64,000 bases of DNA from Anaerolineales bacterium (GCA_020851785.1 JADZCC010000034.1:62001-126000); one strand, 5' to 3'. Positions 29,588 to 40,478 are shown, counted from the stretch's first letter. Translations and numbers: made by a program. Notes: a model not told the origin generated them from the letters alone.

Positions 29588-30952
29588 TTATTTCTGCGGT
29601 TTGCGGGTCAGCTTTTTGATCGCGCGCGCGGGCATCCCCACCACCAGCGTATCCTCGGCCACGTCTTTGGTCACAATCGCGCCCGCGCCAGTTCTGGCGC
29701 CCGCGCCAATTTTTAGCGGAGCAACCAGCATCGTATCCGATCCGATGAAAACATCGGCGCCGATTTCCGTTGCGTGTTTCTTCTCGCCGTCGTAATTGCA
29801 AGTGATCGTCCCGGCGCCGATGTTGGTATTTGCGCCAATTTGGGCGTTGCCAATGTAAGAGAAATGCCCCATCTTCACGCCATCCGCCAGATGGGAATCT
29901 TTCACTTCGCCAAAGTTGCCCATGTGAACGTGATTGCCCAAATGCGCGCCCTTCCGCAAACGCGCAAACGGGCCCATGTCCACATCGTCTTCCAAAACGG
30001 CGCCCTCCAAAACCGAAGCCAACACTTTACAGCTGTCGCCAATTTGCGTATCGCGGATGATGGTATTGGGGCCAAGTAAATTGCCTTCGCCAATGTTGGT
30101 TTTTCCATGCAAATACGTGTTCGGCATCACAACCGTATCTTTTCCAATCTTCACGCCTGCTTCAATATAAACCGAAGCGGGGTCGGGCATGGTGACGCCA
30201 TTGAGCAAATGCTCGCAGTTAATGCGCCGCCGCATGGCAACTTCGACTTCCGCCAGATGGATGCGTGTGTTCACGCCAATCGTCTCTTCCCGATCGTCCA
30301 TCGGCATGGCCAGCACGGGTAAGCCATCCTGCACGGCCAGTTCGATTGCATCCGTGAGATAGTATTCGCCTTTTTTCGGGTTTTTAGGAATACGTTTCAA
30401 CGCGCCCCACAACCATTTGGCGTCAAAGCAATAGCCGCCTACGTTCAATTCTTTGATTTGTAACTGCTCCGGCGTGGCGCCATATTCCTCAACGATGGCC
30501 GCCACCGTTCCATCGGCCTTGCGGATAATGCGCCCAAAGCCGCGCGGGTCATCCGCCACCACCGTCAGCATGGAGATTGGGCCCAAATTTTTCTTTTGCG
30601 TCTCTACCAGTTTTTGCAACGTCTCGCCGCGCAAGAGCGGCATATCGCCATAACAAACGACGACCAAATCCGTTTTTCCATTTAAAACAGGTTCAGCCTG
30701 CATTACGGCGTGACCCGTCCCCAACTGCGGCTCTTGTAGCACGGTTTGCGCCGAAGTCTCAAGATATTCCGTCACCGCTTCAGCCCCATGCCCCACCACG
30801 ACAATTGGCTTCTCGGTAGTGGCGGCTTGAATCGCATTCAGGGCATGCCAGAGCATGGGCTTGCCCGCCACTGCATGTAAGACCTTCGGCAGGTTGGATT
30901 TCATGCGCGTGCCTTGTCCGGCGGCCAGTAAAATCGCTGTCACTTTCATCAT
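29588..30952 (-). CDS. glmU: Bifunctional UDP-GlcNAc pyrophosphorylase / GlcN-1-P N-acetyltransferase
   Basis: ILLAAGQGTRMKSNLPKVLHAVAGKPM; left-handed beta-helix C-terminus with GAGTITCNYDG. Confidence 0.95.
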   Translation of the reverse strand: MMKVTAILLAAGQGTRMKSNLPKVLHAVAGKPMLWHALNAIQAATTEKPIVVVGHGAEAVTEYLETSAQTVLQEPQLGTGHAVMQAEPVLNGKTDLVVVCYGDMPLLRGETLQKLVETQKKNLGPISMLTVVADDPRGFGRIIRKADGTVAAIVEEYGATPEQLQIKELNVGGYCFDAKWLWGALKRIPKNPKKGEYYLTDAIELAVQDGLPVLAMPMDDREETIGVNTRIHLAEVEVAMRRRINCEHLLNGVTMPDPASVYIEAGVKIGKDTVVMPNTYLHGKTNIGEGNLLGPNTIIRDTQIGDSCKVLASVLEGAVLEDDVDMGPFARLRKGAHLGNHVHMGNFGEVKDSHLADGVKMGHFSYIGNAQIGANTNIGAGTITCNYDGEKKHATEIGADVFIGSDTMLVAPLKIGAGARTGAGAIVTKDVAEDTLVVGMPARAIKKLTRKPQK

Positions 30953-31048
30953 TCACCTCATAAAGACACAAAAGACAGGGTTGTGCGAAATTCCAGCGCA
31001 ATCCTGTCTTTTTGAGTGTTCCGCTCGGAGCGGAGGTTAAAATTTAAC

Positions 31049-31118
31049 TGGGGTACCTGGATTCGAACCAAGATCCACAGCTCCAAAGGCTGGTGTGCTG
31101 CCGTTGCACCATACCCCA
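31049..31118 (-). tRNA. tRNA-Gln (anticodon TTG)
   Basis: TGGGGTATGGTGCAACGGCAGCACACCAGCCTTTGGAGCTGTGGATCTTGGTTCGAATCCAGGTACCCCA; 7-bp acceptor stem, T arm CTTGG-TTCGAAT-CCAGG, anticodon loop CTTTGGA. Confidence 0.9.
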
Positions 31119-31154
31119 ATAAAAGAGCGGGGCAAATTGTATCACAGTTTTATT

Positions 31155-32249
31155 TTATTTCTTGTCCTGGTCGGGGAAGAGGCCCATTTCCTTGGCCTGC
31201 TCCAGCGAGATCACTTTGGCGTTGGCTGGTTTTTTACCATGCTGTTCCGCCGCCTGATCCCAAAAATCATCCAGGTTGGTTGGCGGCTTGGGTTTGGTTT
31301 TGGAGGCTTCCAACAGCGCTTCCATTTCCGGCGCGGGTGGAGATTCTTTCAACCGCGCGGTCTGCGATTTGCCCGGCTTGCCTTCCGCGTTCTGCCGCGG
31401 GGGCAAAGGCACGGTCTTCGGGGAGATGGAGCGTAGCTCGCCGGTGGCGCCAATGTTGCGTAACGTCTTTTGAACCTCGCGCCTTAAAGCCAGCACGCCG
31501 GTAATCGTGTTAAAAATGTTTTCCTGATTCGCCAGACCATCGCCAGCCACGAGCAAAGCGTATAAAGAATCGACTGGAATAAACAGGAGGTCAGAGTCGC
31601 CCGCTTGAAACACGTGATATGAATCCAGCGCCTCTTGATGGTTATTGCGCGAGACCTTAATGCTCGCTTGATGAATGGCCGTCAGCGCCGAAACGATGGA
31701 GACTTCCAAACTGCTGTCTTTCAAACTTCCAGCGCGAGCTTGCACGCGGCCGCGTTCGCTGATTAAGAAAACGGCCTGGGTGTTGAAATCCTGCCGAAAG
31801 TTGGCCAGCAGGTCCGAGAGGCGCACGTGGCGCGCCTCGGTCTTAACGTCCACCTGCTCGGGCGGAAAGATGGTTTGGACCAGTCCCAGGCCTCTTTCGA
31901 CCGCGTCCAAAAAATCCGCCAGTGGAATGGGCTTGTCAAAGATGGCCATGGCGCCCGCGCCGATCATTTCTTCGCGGGCTTTTTTGTCGGACATGCCAGA
32001 GATGAGGATGACTTTGACTTCGGGATGTTTGGCGCGGATTTTGTGCATGAGTTCCACGCCAGTCATGCCGGGCAATTTGTAATCGGTGATGAGCAGGTCA
32101 ATTTTGCGCCGCGCCGCTTCGAGCAAGGCCTCTTCGCCGGAAGGCGCTTCAAAGGCTTTAATCTCCGGCCTTTTGAGCGTATCCAGCGTATTCTTTAATA
32201 ATTTGAGAATATCGCGGTTATCGTCAACCAGCAGAACGGCGTTTTCCAT
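31155..32249 (-). CDS. Response regulator with C-terminal roadblock/LC7-like region
   Basis: Receiver domain VLLVDDNRDILKLL, LLITDYKLPGMTGVELM, AIFDKPI; C-terminal alpha/beta region judged by eye. Confidence 0.78.
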   Translation of the reverse strand: MENAVLLVDDNRDILKLLKNTLDTLKRPEIKAFEAPSGEEALLEAARRKIDLLITDYKLPGMTGVELMHKIRAKHPEVKVILISGMSDKKAREEMIGAGAMAIFDKPIPLADFLDAVERGLGLVQTIFPPEQVDVKTEARHVRLSDLLANFRQDFNTQAVFLISERGRVQARAGSLKDSSLEVSIVSALTAIHQASIKVSRNNHQEALDSYHVFQAGDSDLLFIPVDSLYALLVAGDGLANQENIFNTITGVLALRREVQKTLRNIGATGELRSISPKTVPLPPRQNAEGKPGKSQTARLKESPPAPEMEALLEASKTKPKPPTNLDDFWDQAAEQHGKKPANAKVISLEQAKEMGLFPDQDKK

Positions 32250-32256
32250 GGCGCAC

Positions 32257-33243
32257 CTATTTCACCAGCCAACAGGCGACAAAATGGCCGGGGTTGTGTT
32301 CGCGGAATTCCGGCTCTTGTTGCGAGCAAATTTCCTCCGCAATCGGGCAACGCGGATGAAAACGACAACCCGTGGGCGGGTTTAATGGGCTGGGCACGTC
32401 GCCCTTCAGGATGGTGCGTTGTTTTTTAGCTTTGGGGTTGGTGGAAGGGATGGCCGACATCAGCGCCTGCGTGTACGGATGTAACGGGTTATTAAATAAT
32501 TCCGTGCGATCGGTCAGTTCCACCATCTTGCCAAGGTACATCACTGCCACGCGGTCGGAGATATGCTCCACCACGCTCAGGTTGTGGGCAATGAATAGGT
32601 AGGTCAACCCAAATTCGGCTTGCAGGTCTTTGAGGATGTTTAAGACCTGCGATTGAATGGAAACATCCAGCGCTGAAACGGGTTCGTCGCAAATGATGAA
32701 GTTGGGGCGCAAGGCCAAAGCGCGGGCAATGCCAATGCGCTGGCGCTGACCGCCGGAAAATTCATGCGGGTAGCGGCGGGCGTGATAACTTTCCAAACCC
32801 ACTTTTTTAAGCGTATCAATCATCAGGTCGTAACGCTCCTGACGACTGCCAATGTTGTGAATGTGCAATCCCTCCATCACTGATTCGCCGATGGGCACAC
32901 GCGGGTCGAGTGAAGCGTACGGGTCTTGAAAGATGATCTGCATGTGGCGGCGCACCTCTTTCAGATCGCGCCCTTTTAATTGCAGGATGTTTTTGCCCTC
33001 ATAGCGAATCTCGCCAGAGGTCGGTTCCACCAGCCGGAGCATGGAGCGCCCGATCGTCGTCTTGCCACAACCAGATTCGCCCACCATCCCCAGCGTCTCG
33101 CCTTTTTTGACGGAAAAAGAGACTTGATCCACCGCCTTAACCTGATTGACCACCCGTTGCAGTAACCCCGCCCGCACCGGAAAGTATTTGACCAGATTTT
33201 CAACTTCGACAATATTTTGAACGCCTGCCTGGGTTTCATTCAT
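32257..33243 (-). CDS. Oligopeptide ABC transporter ATP-binding protein (OppF/DppF-type)
   Basis: [30 protein letters not shown], oligo_HPY tail [15 protein letters not shown]. Confidence 0.94.
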   Translation of the reverse strand: MNETQAGVQNIVEVENLVKYFPVRAGLLQRVVNQVKAVDQVSFSVKKGETLGMVGESGCGKTTIGRSMLRLVEPTSGEIRYEGKNILQLKGRDLKEVRRHMQIIFQDPYASLDPRVPIGESVMEGLHIHNIGSRQERYDLMIDTLKKVGLESYHARRYPHEFSGGQRQRIGIARALALRPNFIICDEPVSALDVSIQSQVLNILKDLQAEFGLTYLFIAHNLSVVEHISDRVAVMYLGKMVELTDRTELFNNPLHPYTQALMSAIPSTNPKAKKQRTILKGDVPSPLNPPTGCRFHPRCPIAEEICSQQEPEFREHNPGHFVACWLVK

Positions 33244-33273
33244 AATAAAAAATAACTCCGCAAAAAATTTTAA

Positions 33274-34302
33274 TTACGCCGAGACCTGCAAAGGCGCCGT
33301 ATGCCCGTCCGCATTTTGATACAACCAACACCGCGCCAAATGCCCCGAAGCGGCTTCCTTCAACTCCGGTTTTTGTTCGGTACAAATCTTCAGCCCAAAT
33401 TTTTCGCGCGCCGTGCAACGCGGCGCAAAGCGACAACCCGCGGGTAAATTCACCAGGTTGGGCACCGAGCCGGGAATCACTTCCAATTTGTCTTTAATTT
33501 CGCCCAAAATCGGGATGGAAGCGATCAGGCCTTGCGTGTAAGGGTGAAGGGGTTTTTCAAAGAGCGCGCCAACTTCGGCTTGTTCCACCACCTCGCCTGC
33601 ATACATCACCGCCACGCGTTCGCAGGTCTCCGCCACCACGCCCAAATCATGCGTGATCAAAATGATGGAGGTTCCCAACTTTTCGCGCAGTTCCAGCATC
33701 AGGTCTAAAATTTGCGCCTGAATCGTCACATCCAAAGCGGTGGTCGGCTCGTCGGCAATCAATAACTCCGGCTCGCAAGCCAGGGCCATCGCAATCATCA
33801 CGCGCTGGGCCATCCCGCCGGAGAGTTCGTGTGGGTAGGCCTTGGCGCGGCGTTCCGCGTCTGGAATGCCCACCATCTTCAAGAGTTCAATTGCGCGCGC
33901 GGCCCCCGCCGCTTTATCCAAATTTTTATGAATGCTCAACACTTCGGCAATCTGATCGCCCACCTGAAAGACCGGGTTCAACGCCGTTTGCGGCTGTTGA
34001 AAAATCATCGAAACGCGATTGCCGCGAATCTTCGTCATCGCTTCTTCGGAAAGTCCCAGCAAATCCTGCCCGTTGAGGAGCAGTTCGCCTTCCGCCACTT
34101 TTCCGGGCGGCGCAATCAGGCGCATAATCGAAAGCGAGGTGACGCTCTTCCCGCACCCCGACTCGCCCACAATCCCCAGCACTTCGCCGGGGTACACCGT
34201 AAAATTTACGCCATCTACCGCGCGCACGATGCCGTCTTCCGTATAAAAATAAGTCTTCAAATTTCGAACGTCTAACAAAGGCTGTGGTTTGGTTTCCGGC
34301 AT
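33274..34302 (-). CDS. Oligopeptide ABC transporter ATP-binding protein (OppD/DppD-type)
   Basis: [58 protein letters not shown]. Confidence 0.94.
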   Translation of the reverse strand: MPETKPQPLLDVRNLKTYFYTEDGIVRAVDGVNFTVYPGEVLGIVGESGCGKSVTSLSIMRLIAPPGKVAEGELLLNGQDLLGLSEEAMTKIRGNRVSMIFQQPQTALNPVFQVGDQIAEVLSIHKNLDKAAGAARAIELLKMVGIPDAERRAKAYPHELSGGMAQRVMIAMALACEPELLIADEPTTALDVTIQAQILDLMLELREKLGTSIILITHDLGVVAETCERVAVMYAGEVVEQAEVGALFEKPLHPYTQGLIASIPILGEIKDKLEVIPGSVPNLVNLPAGCRFAPRCTAREKFGLKICTEQKPELKEAASGHLARCWLYQNADGHTAPLQVSA

Positions 34303-34342
34303 TGCCTACTCCCATGCAAAATAAATTTGATTATAGCAAAGA

Positions 34343-36235
34343 TTACGGCGCAGGAATAGCTTCGGCGGGCGCGCCATACAAAGCCGTTAACCCGCCCAAC
34401 GCCCACGCAAACGGATATTTCACCTGTTGCGCTTTCACCGCCGTCGTTTCCGCATACAACGGCACAAACGGCAACTCCTCCATGAGGATGGCTTGAATCT
34501 GAAACAGGTAACTCTGCGCCGCAGTCAAATCCGTTTCGGAATTTAACGCCGCGCACCCCGCCTGAAACTGGTCATTGCGATTCTCAAACGGCCCGCCACT
34601 CCCAAACCAATCGCACAAATAGCCCGGGTATTCGCTTAACCGCCAGCCCAACACAGCCAGATCATACTTCCCACTGGAGTACACGGCATAACGTAAGCCC
34701 GCCGCGTCAGTCAGTTGGGCTGAGAGCGGAATGCCCAAATGCAGAGCCTGCTGTTCAATATATTTTGCCGCCTGCGCGCGCGCAGAATCCACCTCCGCAG
34801 AAGTGGAGAGCAAAACCAAACGCGGAAAGGCCTGTCCGTCTGGCGTTTGCAAACCAGAACCAGGTTGTGTAACGCCAGGTTCTTGCGCCCAACGATATCC
34901 GGCAGACTTGAGCATTTCCACCGCCGCAGGAATTCGCTCATCGGCAGAAAGTCCGGCGCAAGGCAAAGCCAAACCTGCATTTTGCCAGGCTGGGCTTGGC
35001 GCAAACCCGGCAGGCATTAAGCCCGGCGCAAATGCGCCGCTGACGCAGGCCAGCGCTTTGCGCAAACTTACATCGCTTAAAATTTCATTGCGCGGGTTAA
35101 AGGCCAAAAAGCGCGCGCTTCGGCTGGGGCTGAGCAAATCGGTTTGACTGCCCTCTGTCGAATTCAAAATTACGTCCACATCCCCGCGCACGAACGCCGC
35201 ATTTGCAGATTCATCGTCGGCAAAAAACGTATAGGTCACGCGGTCATAGTTCGGCTGGCCAAACGGGAAATCGGGGTTGGCTTCGCTCGTCCATTGCGTT
35301 TCATTTTGCTGGGCCAGAGTCCAAACGCCCAGCGTTGGCTCGGCGGAATCTTCCAGCGCATATAAAGCCTGCTGAGCCGCCAAAATTTTGGCGGCGCGTT
35401 CTTCCAGCAGTTTATCCAGGTTGTTTTGGGCGTACTGTAATTCATCGCTCCGCTTGCCCAACTCGCCAGACACCTCGCGGGCGCCTTGGATTCCAGATAA
35501 AAATAACCTTTGCTGTTTCGTCAATTCATCCACTTGCGCTTGCACAGAGTTCAAATAGACTCTGGCGCTGGCGATCTTATCTTCCAGCGCTTGATCAGGC
35601 AGTAACGCGGAGGAATCTTGCAGGCGGGGTTCCCAAAAGGCTTTTTGGACGAGCGGGCCTTGCAACGCGCCATATTGCCAAACGCCCACGTTTGGTTTTT
35701 GCTTGAAATAAAATTTAACTGTCCGCGCGTCTTGCGCTTCGGCATGGTCGAGAAAATTCAACGGGTAGGCGTCAGACCAATCGTAGCCGAGTTCATACTT
35801 CAAGGCGGTGTTGACTGTAAAAGCCACGTCTTCGGCGGTAAAGGGTTGACCGTCCGTCCACTTTAACGCGGCGCGCAGTTTGACAACGGCCGTATAGGCT
35901 TCGCCTTCTTGAAGGATCGGCGCAGGCGAGCCTTCCGCCGCGAGCGGTTGAAATTCAAAATTTGGCGGAACCAGTTGATATAAGCGCGGATAGGTTTGCG
36001 AGCGAAGCGCGTAATTGACATAGCTTGCGCCGCTCTCGTCGAACAAGCGCCAGACGTTCACGTCGGTTGGGTGGCCGATTAATGCAAAGCGCAGTTCTGG
36101 AGCATGGGCAGGCGCGGGAGAATTTGTCGGGGTGGGAATGCCGGTAAAAACAGGAGCAGGCTGGGGCGCGCAAGCGGCGAGGAGCGTCAATCCGAGGATG
36201 AGGGTGAAAATTCTTCGACGCATTAAGGCTGGCAA
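34343..36235 (-). CDS. Peptide ABC transporter substrate-binding lipoprotein (SBP_bac_5)
   Basis: Lipobox LLAACAP; LKWTDGQPFTAEDVAFTVNTAL; coiled-coil-like insert (AQVDELTKQQRLFLSGIQGAREVSGELGKRSDELQYAQNNLDKLLEERAAKILAAQQ). Confidence 0.85.
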   Translation of the reverse strand: MPALMRRRIFTLILGLTLLAACAPQPAPVFTGIPTPTNSPAPAHAPELRFALIGHPTDVNVWRLFDESGASYVNYALRSQTYPRLYQLVPPNFEFQPLAAEGSPAPILQEGEAYTAVVKLRAALKWTDGQPFTAEDVAFTVNTALKYELGYDWSDAYPLNFLDHAEAQDARTVKFYFKQKPNVGVWQYGALQGPLVQKAFWEPRLQDSSALLPDQALEDKIASARVYLNSVQAQVDELTKQQRLFLSGIQGAREVSGELGKRSDELQYAQNNLDKLLEERAAKILAAQQALYALEDSAEPTLGVWTLAQQNETQWTSEANPDFPFGQPNYDRVTYTFFADDESANAAFVRGDVDVILNSTEGSQTDLLSPSRSARFLAFNPRNEILSDVSLRKALACVSGAFAPGLMPAGFAPSPAWQNAGLALPCAGLSADERIPAAVEMLKSAGYRWAQEPGVTQPGSGLQTPDGQAFPRLVLLSTSAEVDSARAQAAKYIEQQALHLGIPLSAQLTDAAGLRYAVYSSGKYDLAVLGWRLSEYPGYLCDWFGSGGPFENRNDQFQAGCAALNSETDLTAAQSYLFQIQAILMEELPFVPLYAETTAVKAQQVKYPFAWALGGLTALYGAPAEAIPAP

Positions 36236-38202
36236 CCTTCTCCATAATCAAACGCTTCGATGTTCCACATGGGGTTGGCGGTTGGATCCAAATCAAAATG
36301 ACAAAAATCCGGGCGGGCGGCGGCGATGCGCATTCGATAATATAACGGAATGGCGGGCAGGTCGTTGGAAAATAAAATTTCGGTCTGACGATAATTTTCG
36401 GCGTAGGCGGGCTCGTCAGGCAGGGCCAGTTGCGCGGCGCGGCAGGCGGCGTCGAATTGCGGGTTTTTATATCCGCTGACGTTGGCGCCGATCCACGCGT
36501 TGGCGGCCGCGGGAATTTCGGAACTGGCGAACCAATTGCAAGGCGGTTCAAAACCGTTGACGCCCATCGCGTATTCGATCAAATCAAAACGGCGGCCGAA
36601 CAAAATGCCGCTTGGGCCGGAGGCGTATAAATCATTCTGGTCGAGGTAGTGCAGTTCCAAGCCCACGCCGCATTGCGCGAGCGATTGGGCCAGAATGTCG
36701 GTGACTTGACGGCGCTGGGTGGCGCCGGTGGTGTAATAACTTAAGTTCAGCGGCGTTCCGGCGGGGACGTTCTTCACCGAGACGGCCAGGCGTGGCGTGG
36801 CGGGGTTACCGTCGGTATCCTTCCAACCGGCCTGTTCGAGCAGGGAAATTCCCAAAGCCGGGTCAAACGGAATGGCGTCTATGTTTTTATCGTAGAGCGG
36901 GTGCTCGACTGGCAGGTAGGTGTTGGGAACTTCCACCAACCCAGACAAAACCTGATTGACGACCGTTTGACGATCCAAACAATAGGCCAGAGCCTGGCGG
37001 GTGTGGGCGTCTGCAAAAATGTCGGGGCGGTCTTTTTGATACAAGGTCTCGTAGCCATCGTCATACGTGGCGGGGACAATCCCCAGCCCCAGCCATTCGA
37101 TGTTCATGCCTTGCGTAAAAAAGGCCTGCGCCTGTTCGCCCGCCTGCATTTCTTTTAGCAGGCTGGCTTGCGCGTCCAGGCGAATCGTTGGGTCGAGCAG
37201 GTCGCAACGTCCGGCGGATAATTCGCTGATGGCCGTGTTTGGGTCAGAGATAAAGCGAAAGGTTAACGAATCAAATTTGGGGTAACCTTCTGCGGCGCGG
37301 AAGTAGTTTGTATTTTTGGTCAGCGTGATGTGGTCGCCCGCGGCCCATTCCTGCACCACATACGGCCCCCAACCCACCGGCGAGCGGGAGGAAACGTCCA
37401 CTTGCGGCAACTGCCCAACCGGAAACTGACTCCACAAATGTTTGGGGAGCGGTTGCCAGAAATTTGTAAAATACGTCGGGTCTATAAAGCCTGGCAAACC
37501 CCACCATTGCGTGGTGTTGGCGTCCGTAGCTTCATAGACGGCGGTGCGATCCAACAGATAAGTATTGGCGATGGCGCCGGGGTCTGAAGCGATGGAATAA
37601 GCAAAGACCGAATCGTCCGCAGTGAGCGGCGTGCCGTCGGACCAACTCAGCCCGGGCTTGAGGCGATAGACGACGATCATTTGATCCATCTGAAGCGGAG
37701 TGGTTCCATCCCAGGTGAGGATGCAATCGTCGGCGCGACAGGCCGAGGGGCGGACACGCACGCCTTGCGCGAGCAAGACGACGTTGCCATCCGCATCCAC
37801 AATCTGACCTCCAGCCTGCACCGGCGTACTGACAATTTGGGCGTCGCCGTTGGAGAGCGAGGGCAGTTGCGTGAGCAAGACGGGTTGATATTCATAGCCG
37901 ACTGTGTCCAGCGGGCCGTCGTAAATTGCGGCGAGGACGCTCCGCGCGGCGGCGTTGGGCGCGCCAAAAGGGTAGAGCGTGTTGGGTTCAGCGCCCAGGC
38001 AAACGGTCAGGTTGTGCGGCGCGGGCGTGGCGGTTGGCATGGGCGGAGCGCTGGTCTCCGTGGGGCTGGGGGTATTCGTCGCCGTGGGGGCAGAAAGCAA
38101 ATTACAAGCCGAAAGCCCGGCCACGAAAAAACAAATCAATAAAAATGCCCAATGTTTGACGATGAAAGGCTTCATATCATTTTCCTTTTTGAACTGCCCC
38201 AT
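36223..38202 (-). CDS. Peptide ABC transporter substrate-binding lipoprotein (SBP_bac_5)
   Basis: Lipobox AGLSACN; LSWSDGTPLTADDSVFAYSIA, DAHTRQALAYCLDRQTVVNQVL. Confidence 0.9.
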   Translation of the reverse strand: MGQFKKENDMKPFIVKHWAFLLICFFVAGLSACNLLSAPTATNTPSPTETSAPPMPTATPAPHNLTVCLGAEPNTLYPFGAPNAAARSVLAAIYDGPLDTVGYEYQPVLLTQLPSLSNGDAQIVSTPVQAGGQIVDADGNVVLLAQGVRVRPSACRADDCILTWDGTTPLQMDQMIVVYRLKPGLSWSDGTPLTADDSVFAYSIASDPGAIANTYLLDRTAVYEATDANTTQWWGLPGFIDPTYFTNFWQPLPKHLWSQFPVGQLPQVDVSSRSPVGWGPYVVQEWAAGDHITLTKNTNYFRAAEGYPKFDSLTFRFISDPNTAISELSAGRCDLLDPTIRLDAQASLLKEMQAGEQAQAFFTQGMNIEWLGLGIVPATYDDGYETLYQKDRPDIFADAHTRQALAYCLDRQTVVNQVLSGLVEVPNTYLPVEHPLYDKNIDAIPFDPALGISLLEQAGWKDTDGNPATPRLAVSVKNVPAGTPLNLSYYTTGATQRRQVTDILAQSLAQCGVGLELHYLDQNDLYASGPSGILFGRRFDLIEYAMGVNGFEPPCNWFASSEIPAAANAWIGANVSGYKNPQFDAACRAAQLALPDEPAYAENYRQTEILFSNDLPAIPLYYRMRIAAARPDFCHFDLDPTANPMWNIEAFDYGEGCQP

Positions 38203-38232
38203 TATATAATACCCGCTGGGTATAAAGGAGAT

Positions 38233-38273
38233 AAAAAAACGTTCCGCAGGCGGGTCGCCTGCGGAACGTTTTT
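38233..38273 (-). terminator. Terminator of minus-strand transporter unit
   Basis: aaaaaaacgttccgcaggcg-ggt-cgcctgcggaacgttttt. Confidence 0.75.
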
Positions 38274-38286
38274 AACCAGACCTGAA

Positions 38287-38490
38287 TTATTTTTTCCCCT
38301 TGCGCCAGTAAAAGGCCACGCCCACGATCCCCAGCATAAAGCCCAACGTGGAAGAGCCATAGGCGAAGAAGTTCAGGAAGAACGTGGACTCAAGGACGTG
38401 AATGACCATGAGGAACGGCAAGATCACGCCCAGCGCCATCAGCAGGCCGGCCAAGATGAGGATGTAAAGCGGATTCCAACGCTCAAGCAT
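38287..38490 (-). CDS. Small two-TM membrane protein linked to the transporter cluster
   Basis: MLERWNPLYILILAGLLMALGVILPFLMVIHV...FYWRKGKK; start chosen inside the ORF. Confidence 0.55.
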   Translation of the reverse strand: MLERWNPLYILILAGLLMALGVILPFLMVIHVLESTFFLNFFAYGSSTLGFMLGIVGVAFYWRKGKK

Positions 38491-39508
38491 TTTTATCGTA
38501 CAGCCAGCACGAAACCTGATGCCCAGGCTCCGGCTCAAACTCTGGCGGGAAATTCACGTCGCACACGCCTTTAATCATCACCGAGCATCGCGGATGAAAG
38601 CGGCAACCGGCAGGCGGGTTGACCAAACTGGGCGGTTCGCCGGGCGGAAGCTCTTTGAAGGTTTCGGCGTTGCGCGCATCCGGCTCGGAAGTTCCGGTGA
38701 GCAGGGCTTTGGTGTAGGGGTGCAAAGGGTTATCCAAAAGCTGGCGGACTTTGCCCTTCTCCACCAGATTGCCCGCGTACATCACAAAAATTCGTTCGGA
38801 GAAGTAACTCACCGTGGAAAGGTCATGCGTGATGTAGATCACTGAAAGGTTATGCGATTCTTGCAGGTTGCGGAGCAGTTTGAGAATTTCAACGCGCACG
38901 GAAGCGTCTAACATGGAGACGGGTTCGTCAGCGACGAGGAATTTCGGATCCATGATCATGGCGCGGGCAATCACGACGCGCTGTTGTTGCCCGCCGCTGA
39001 GCATGTGCGGATATTTTTCGACGAAGTCGGCGGGCGGGGTGAGTTTCACTTCCTCCATCGCCTGACGGACGCGCTGAACGCGCTCCTCTTTGGATTTTAC
39101 GCCGCCGACGATCAGCGGTTCTTCAAGGATGCGCTCAATGGTCATAAACGGCGGGAGGGCGCCGTAAGGGTCTTGTTGAACGTAGCCCACTTTGGAGCGG
39201 TATTCGCGCATGGCTTTGGCGTCAAATTGGGCGACGTCTTTTCCGTCGAAGCTGATTGTGCCGCGCGTGGGTTTGTGCAAGGCCAAAATGGTCTTCATCA
39301 AACTGGATTTACCGCAACCGCTTTCGCCAACCACGGCAATGGCTTCGCCTTCATGCACGTCGAAGGTCACGCCATCCACCGCCTTCACATACCCGGCATG
39401 GCCAAAGCCCAACCGGCGCAGTTCAAACCAGACGCGTAAATCGTCAATGGCAACGATCACATTGCGTTCTTTCTCCATCGTTTCTTGGGGGGAAGCAGAG
39501 GCCATCAT
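38483..39508 (-). CDS. Oligopeptide ABC transporter ATP-binding protein
   Basis: [47 protein letters not shown], oligo_HPY tail. Confidence 0.93.
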   Translation of the reverse strand: MMASASPQETMEKERNVIVAIDDLRVWFELRRLGFGHAGYVKAVDGVTFDVHEGEAIAVVGESGCGKSSLMKTILALHKPTRGTISFDGKDVAQFDAKAMREYRSKVGYVQQDPYGALPPFMTIERILEEPLIVGGVKSKEERVQRVRQAMEEVKLTPPADFVEKYPHMLSGGQQQRVVIARAMIMDPKFLVADEPVSMLDASVRVEILKLLRNLQESHNLSVIYITHDLSTVSYFSERIFVMYAGNLVEKGKVRQLLDNPLHPYTKALLTGTSEPDARNAETFKELPPGEPPSLVNPPAGCRFHPRCSVMIKGVCDVNFPPEFEPEPGHQVSCWLYDKNA

Positions 39509-39509
39509 C

Positions 39510-40478
39510 TTACGCTCCTGAAGAATATAACCAGCATTTAACTTGACGGCCATCCACTTCAACCGTTGGCGGCTCTTCGACGCATTTTTCAAACCGCGAA
39601 GGACAACGATCCGCAAAGCGGCAACCCTTCGGCAGGTTAATCAGGCTGGGCGGGCGGCCGGTGATAAATTCCGGCTCGGTATCGCCATGCAAGCGCGGGA
39701 CGCTGGCCATCAATTTTTTGGAGTAAGGGTGTAAAGGCGCGGTAAAGAAACGGTGCGCGTCGCTCACTTCCACAATCTGTCCGGCGTACATCACGGCCAC
39801 GTCGTCGGCCAATTCGCTGGAGGTGGCAATATCATGCGTGATCAAAATAAAGCTGATGCCCAACTCATGTTTGAGGCGTTTCAACACGTTGAAGATGTTC
39901 GCCTGCGTCAACACGTCCAACGCGGAGGTCGGCTCGTCGAGGATGATCAGATAAGGCGAAGTGACCAGCGCCATGGCAATCGCCACGCGTTGGCGCATCC
40001 CGCCGCTCAACTCAAACGGGTAACGGTTGATAAAATCTTCCGGCACGCCCACATGCTGAAACATTTTCTTCACCAGCGAGAGCGCTTCTTCCTTGCTGAT
40101 GTTCAGGTGAATGATGGCGGGTTCGGCGACTTGTTCGCCGACGCGCAGGACCGGGTTAAGGGAGTTCATGGCGGCTTGCGGAACCATGGAGATGGAAGCC
40201 CAGCGGATGTTCTGCCGGAATTCTTCTTCGTCCAACTGCATAATATCTTTGCCATTCAGGTAGATATGGCCGCCATACGTTCCCGCGTTGCGCGGCAGAA
40301 GGCGCAGGATGGCCTTGGCCAGCGAGCTTTTTCCACAGCCCGATTCGCCCAAAATGACGACTGCGCGATTGCTATCCAACGTAAAGTGAACGCCATCCAC
40401 GGCTTGAACCGGCCCGCGGGCCGTGTTGAAATGCAAGACCAAATCTTCAATTTGGAGAAGTTTTTCAGTTTGATTCAT
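39510..40478 (-). CDS. Oligopeptide ABC transporter ATP-binding protein
   Basis: [50 protein letters not shown]. Confidence 0.93.
   Translation of the reverse strand: MNQTEKLLQIEDLVLHFNTARGPVQAVDGVHFTLDSNRAVVILGESGCGKSSLAKAILRLLPRNAGTYGGHIYLNGKDIMQLDEEEFRQNIRWASISMVPQAAMNSLNPVLRVGEQVAEPAIIHLNISKEEALSLVKKMFQHVGVPEDFINRYPFELSGGMRQRVAIAMALVTSPYLIILDEPTSALDVLTQANIFNVLKRLKHELGISFILITHDIATSSELADDVAVMYAGQIVEVSDAHRFFTAPLHPYSKKLMASVPRLHGDTEPEFITGRPPSLINLPKGCRFADRCPSRFEKCVEEPPTVEVDGRQVKCWLYSSGA

Noticed and set aside
31049-31118. tRNA-Gln as an integration site
   Set aside because: No integrase, no direct repeat of the tRNA 3' end and ordinary flanking genes.
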